Of a DNA stretch of 64,000 nucleotides, positions 61,874 to 64,000 are shown piece after piece. This stretch comes from Glycomyces sp. NRRL B-16210 (GTDB taxonomy: Bacteria; Actinomycetota; Actinomycetes; Mycobacteriales; Micromonosporaceae), in NCBI RefSeq assembly GCF_000719515.1, contig NZ_JOGR01000015.1, positions 1 to 64,000 on the forward strand, written 5' to 3'. The first letter of the stretch is position 1, and every line of letters starts with the position of its first letter. A model generated the notes under the pieces. The model saw only the letters and a list, made by a program, of their open reading frames with translations, was not told the DNA's origin and did not search any database. A program made the translations under genes and the position numbers.

Positions 61874-62677
61874 GTGGCAAATGTCGATGAAGTCGCCGCC
61901 TCCCTCGGCGCGAACAAGAGCGAGGCCGAGGGACTCGCCGGACAACTCGCGGCGAGCAAGCAGCAGACCGAGGAACTGCAAATCGAGATCGCGGCCCTCG
62001 GCGCGGAAGGCGCGGCGAACCGCGCAAGCGCCGCCGCGCAGGCAATCGACGCTCTGATGACTGAGGCGACCGGACTCGCCGACCGCATCGGCGAAGCTCA
62101 AGCACAAGTGCTCGCAATCAAAGAGGGCGGTTTACTCACCACGGCCGCGACCAGCACCGGATCACCTCGGCCTCCAACCCACGGCAGCCGACCCACACGA
62201 CGAGGCGAACGAACCCGCCCCTCCCACCCACCAAACCCGAACCGAAGACCGGGTGGTCGACCTGAGCCGATCGATCCGCGTGCATCTCCTGATAAGCAGA
62301 CGGGCATCCGAGGCGAGAACGATGCGGCGATCGTCTTGGCCCGCAGCGGTTACGACATCGCCCAGCGCCCACCGCCGAAGCCCAACGGAAAGCGACCCGA
62401 CTACTTCATGGAAGGCGACTACTGGGACTGCTACACCGTGGTGACCAGAAATTCCGAGCAGGTGCGCAGGGCTATCAGCAAGAAGGCCAACCCGGAGCGC
62501 GGCCCGGTTCAGGCGAGCAGGATCATCGTCAATTTCGATTCCAGCGGTCCAGAACCGAAGAGCTCCCTGACACCCGAGACCATTGAAGCGCTTTTGCAAC
62601 GCAAGCCGGTCAACGGTCTCAAGGAGGTTAAAGTGATCTTGAACGGCCGTGTTCGCAACCTCGACCTTGGAGCTTGA
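61874..62677 (+). CDS. Polymorphic toxin with helical N-domain and CdiA-type tRNase-like C-domain
   Basis: The 267-residue protein has three parts. Residues 1-86 form a helical region (VANVDEVAASLGANKSEAEG, then AASKQQTEELQIEIAALGAE) resembling DUF6244-like or WXG-type delivery modules. Residues 87-140 are a Pro/Arg/Thr-rich linker. Residues 141-267 resemble the CdiA_C tRNase domain: TGIRGENDAAIVLARSGYDI, KRPDYFMEGDYWDCYTV with paired acidic residues, SRIIVNFDSSG. A nuclease that cleaves tRNA in target cells is inferred. GTG 61874 has GGAGG 6 bases upstream. Confidence 0.74.
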   Translation: MANVDEVAASLGANKSEAEGLAGQLAASKQQTEELQIEIAALGAEGAANRASAAAQAIDALMTEATGLADRIGEAQAQVLAIKEGGLLTTAATSTGSPRPPTHGSRPTRRGERTRPSHPPNPNRRPGGRPEPIDPRASPDKQTGIRGENDAAIVLARSGYDIAQRPPPKPNGKRPDYFMEGDYWDCYTVVTRNSEQVRRAISKKANPERGPVQASRIIVNFDSSGPEPKSSLTPETIEALLQRKPVNGLKEVKVILNGRVRNLDLGA

Positions 62678-62682
62678 CCAGG

Positions 62683-63195
62683 ATGCTGCCCGACTACACG
62701 TACTTTCGCCCCGCCGTTCCAAAGGAGGAGCTGGCAGCGTACTTTGCTCAACGGCTCGGGCTCGTGCGGATCGAGACCGAGGAGTCCTTCTCGCTCAGGA
62801 GCGATCAGTGGTGGATGACGATCGTCGATCCCGACGAGGACTGGGAGATAGAGGCCGACCGCCTCGGCCTCAGCCTCGAACAAATGACGACGGTCATCTT
62901 CGCCCCCGAGAGGGACTTGGGTGCCGAGGAGTCCTTCCAAGCCAACGTTGATCTGTTCGCGGCCATCATCGACCAGCTCAATGACACTCCCGGCATCACC
63001 GGTCTCCTGCAATACGACGACGAGAAGGTCCTCATCGAGCGACCGGTCGGCGGCCCGACCCTGCTCGACACCAGCCTTGCCGACTCCGAGGAATACAACC
63101 ACGACAACCGCCTTGCACTGGTGCTGTCTCGGGGCGTCATCACCGATCTCCCCGACCTCGAATACCCCGACCCCGCGTCAAACGAGGAGGGTTGA
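62683..63195 (+). CDS. Probable immunity protein of the toxin
   Basis: The 170-residue acidic protein (YTYFRPAVPKEELAAYFAQR, MTIVDPDEDWEIEADRLGL, GGPTLLDTSLADSEEYNHDN) shows no named motif. It starts five bases after the toxin stop; GGAG lies 11 bases before ATG 62683, and a TTG at 62674 overlapping the toxin TGA is the alternative. Position directly behind a polymorphic toxin gene and an acidic character against a basic toxin tail suggest immunity function; this is inference from context. Confidence 0.65.
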   Translation: MLPDYTYFRPAVPKEELAAYFAQRLGLVRIETEESFSLRSDQWWMTIVDPDEDWEIEADRLGLSLEQMTTVIFAPERDLGAEESFQANVDLFAAIIDQLNDTPGITGLLQYDDEKVLIERPVGGPTLLDTSLADSEEYNHDNRLALVLSRGVITDLPDLEYPDPASNEEG

Positions 63196-63244
63196 GCGGC
63201 ATGGCCCTCGACTACACCTGCCACTGTCCTGGGGCTCGTGGAGA

Positions 63245-63267
63245 GGGAGCGGCCGAGGGCCGCTCCC
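63245..63267. terminator. Hairpin between immunity gene and aldo/keto reductase
   Basis: A 10-bp stem GGGAGCGGCC/GGCCGCTCCC with loop GAG lies between convergent genes. Confidence 0.6.
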
Positions 63268-63281
63268 CATCCCCCACGAAT

Positions 63282-64000
63282 TCAGCGTCGTTTGAACCGC
63301 TCCAGCAGCCCGAACGGGTAGGGCCGGGGCAGTTCGCTGACGGCGGTGAGCCTTTCGGTGTGCTCGGAGTCCAAGGGAGCCTCGGCGGCGCCGAGGTTGT
63401 CCTCCAGATGCGCCATCGTGCGGGCGCCGATGATCGGCGCGGTCACACCCGGCCGGTCCATGAGCCACCGCAGCGCCACCTGGGCCGGACTGCGACCGGT
63501 CTTCTCGGCGATCTCCAGCAGCGCGTCGACCACCGACCAGGTGCGGTCGTTGGCGTAGACGCCCCATGCCTCGGGCCAGCCGCCCGCGTCAGGGGCCTTG
63601 TCGGCGCGGCTGCCTTCGGGAGGCGCGGCCATGTCCTTGCGGTAGCGGCCCGAGAGCCAGCCGCCTCGCAGCGGGCTCCACGGGATGATGCCGACGCCCT
63701 CGCCCCGGCAGACCGGGACCAGGTCCCATTCGGTCTCGCGGTCGAGCAGGTTGTACAGCGGCTGGAGGCACGCGAACGGCTCCCAGTCCCGCGCTCGCGC
63801 CAGGTCGATCGACTTCTGCAACTGCCAGCCGGCGTAGTTGCTCGCGCCCAGGAACCTGACCTTGCCCGCGCGTACGAGGCCGTCGAGCGTCGCGAGGGTC
63901 TCCTCGATCGGCGTCGCGTCGTCGAAGACGTGCACCTGGTACAGGTCGATGTAGTCGGTCCGCAGCCGCCGCAGGCTCGCCTCGACGGCGCTGAGCAGGT
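63282..64000 (-). CDS. Aldo/keto reductase, C-terminal part (cut by window edge)
   Basis: The window holds the last about 239 codons. Upstream of GTG 63935 the frame continues to the edge as LLSAVEASLRRLRTDYIDLYQV, the typical AKR strand/helix, so the N-terminal third with the catalytic Asp/Tyr/Lys lies outside. Seen here: GKVRFLGASNYAGWQLQKSI, LQPLYNLLDRETEWDLVPVC, GIIPWSPLRGGWLSGRYRKD and a C-terminal TAPIIGARTMAHLEDNLGA NADP-binding loop. Reduces carbonyl compounds; substrate unknown. Confidence 0.88.
   Translation of the reverse strand, partial: LLSAVEASLRRLRTDYIDLYQVHVFDDATPIEETLATLDGLVRAGKVRFLGASNYAGWQLQKSIDLARARDWEPFACLQPLYNLLDRETEWDLVPVCRGEGVGIIPWSPLRGGWLSGRYRKDMAAPPEGSRADKAPDAGGWPEAWGVYANDRTWSVVDALLEIAEKTGRSPAQVALRWLMDRPGVTAPIIGARTMAHLEDNLGAAEAPLDSEHTERLTAVSELPRPYPFGLLERFKRR

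Overview
The window is high-GC DNA with dense, short-spaced genes, frequent GTG starts and GC-rich perfect hairpins between convergent genes. This is typical of Actinomycetota. Gene order supports this. The block topA - hppA - anti-sigma ATPase - bldG, divergent from a DUF1998 helicase, matches my recollection of the Streptomyces bldG locus. The block lpdA-like - AIG2-like - M20 amidohydrolase - phosphosugar mutase - upp matches the mycobacterial lpdA/amiA1/pmmB/upp neighbourhood. The genus cannot be fixed from the sequence; a morphologically complex actinomycete (Glycomycetales, Micromonosporales or Streptomycetales) is an inference.

Layout. 1-1381: the start of a nucleotidyltransferase cut by the left edge, and a GT4 glycosyltransferase. 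1505-10415: topA, the H+-pyrophosphatase hppA, the BldG anti-anti-sigma/anti-sigma pair and the DUF1998 helicase. 10535-17770: a HicAB toxin-antitoxin module jammed against a nitrobindin-like gene, then HAD phosphatase, DUF3263, amino-acid permease, PAP2 phosphatase, malate dehydrogenase, TauE/SafE permease and a small membrane protein. 17847-23480: acyl-CoA dehydrogenase, UDP-glucose dehydrogenase, UbiX-like flavin prenyltransferase with a small partner, a polysaccharide deacetylase and a secreted Asp/Gly-rich protein. 23587-35192: a cell-surface polysaccharide region with a CDP-alcohol phosphatidyltransferase fusion, a TagH/Wzt-type ABC ATPase without a neighbouring permease, a two-domain glycosyltransferase, two tandem paralogous GT2 enzymes, another GT2 and a second nucleotide-sugar dehydrogenase. 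35364-37914: a DrrAB-type ABC exporter divergent from a PadR regulator.

38115-44700: acyl-CoA carboxylase alpha subunit, guaB1, a secreted L-type-lectin-like protein, an LpdA-like flavoprotein and an AIG2-like protein. 44701-45302 is gene-poor and carries a 69-bp tandem repeat. 45303-57770: M20 amidohydrolase, cobalamin-dependent acyl-CoA mutase large subunit, receptor Ser/Thr kinase, phosphosugar mutase, upp, deoC, a catalytic and a truncated aldehyde dehydrogenase, and an acidic protein of unknown function. 58107-60079: a two-gene operon joining a protein with a degenerate IS110-transposase-like N-domain to a roadblock/LC7 protein. 60257-63195: a membrane pentapeptide-repeat protein made of near-identical 33-bp units, and a polymorphic toxin/immunity pair with a CdiA-type tRNase-like C-terminus. 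The right edge cuts an aldo/keto reductase.

Most of the window is core metabolism and surface-glycan biology. The accessory or unusual parts are hicAB with the altered 3' end of its neighbour, the 69-bp repeat array, the IS110-like/roadblock operon, and the pentapeptide plus toxin/immunity cassette. All family calls come from reading motifs by eye; no search was run.
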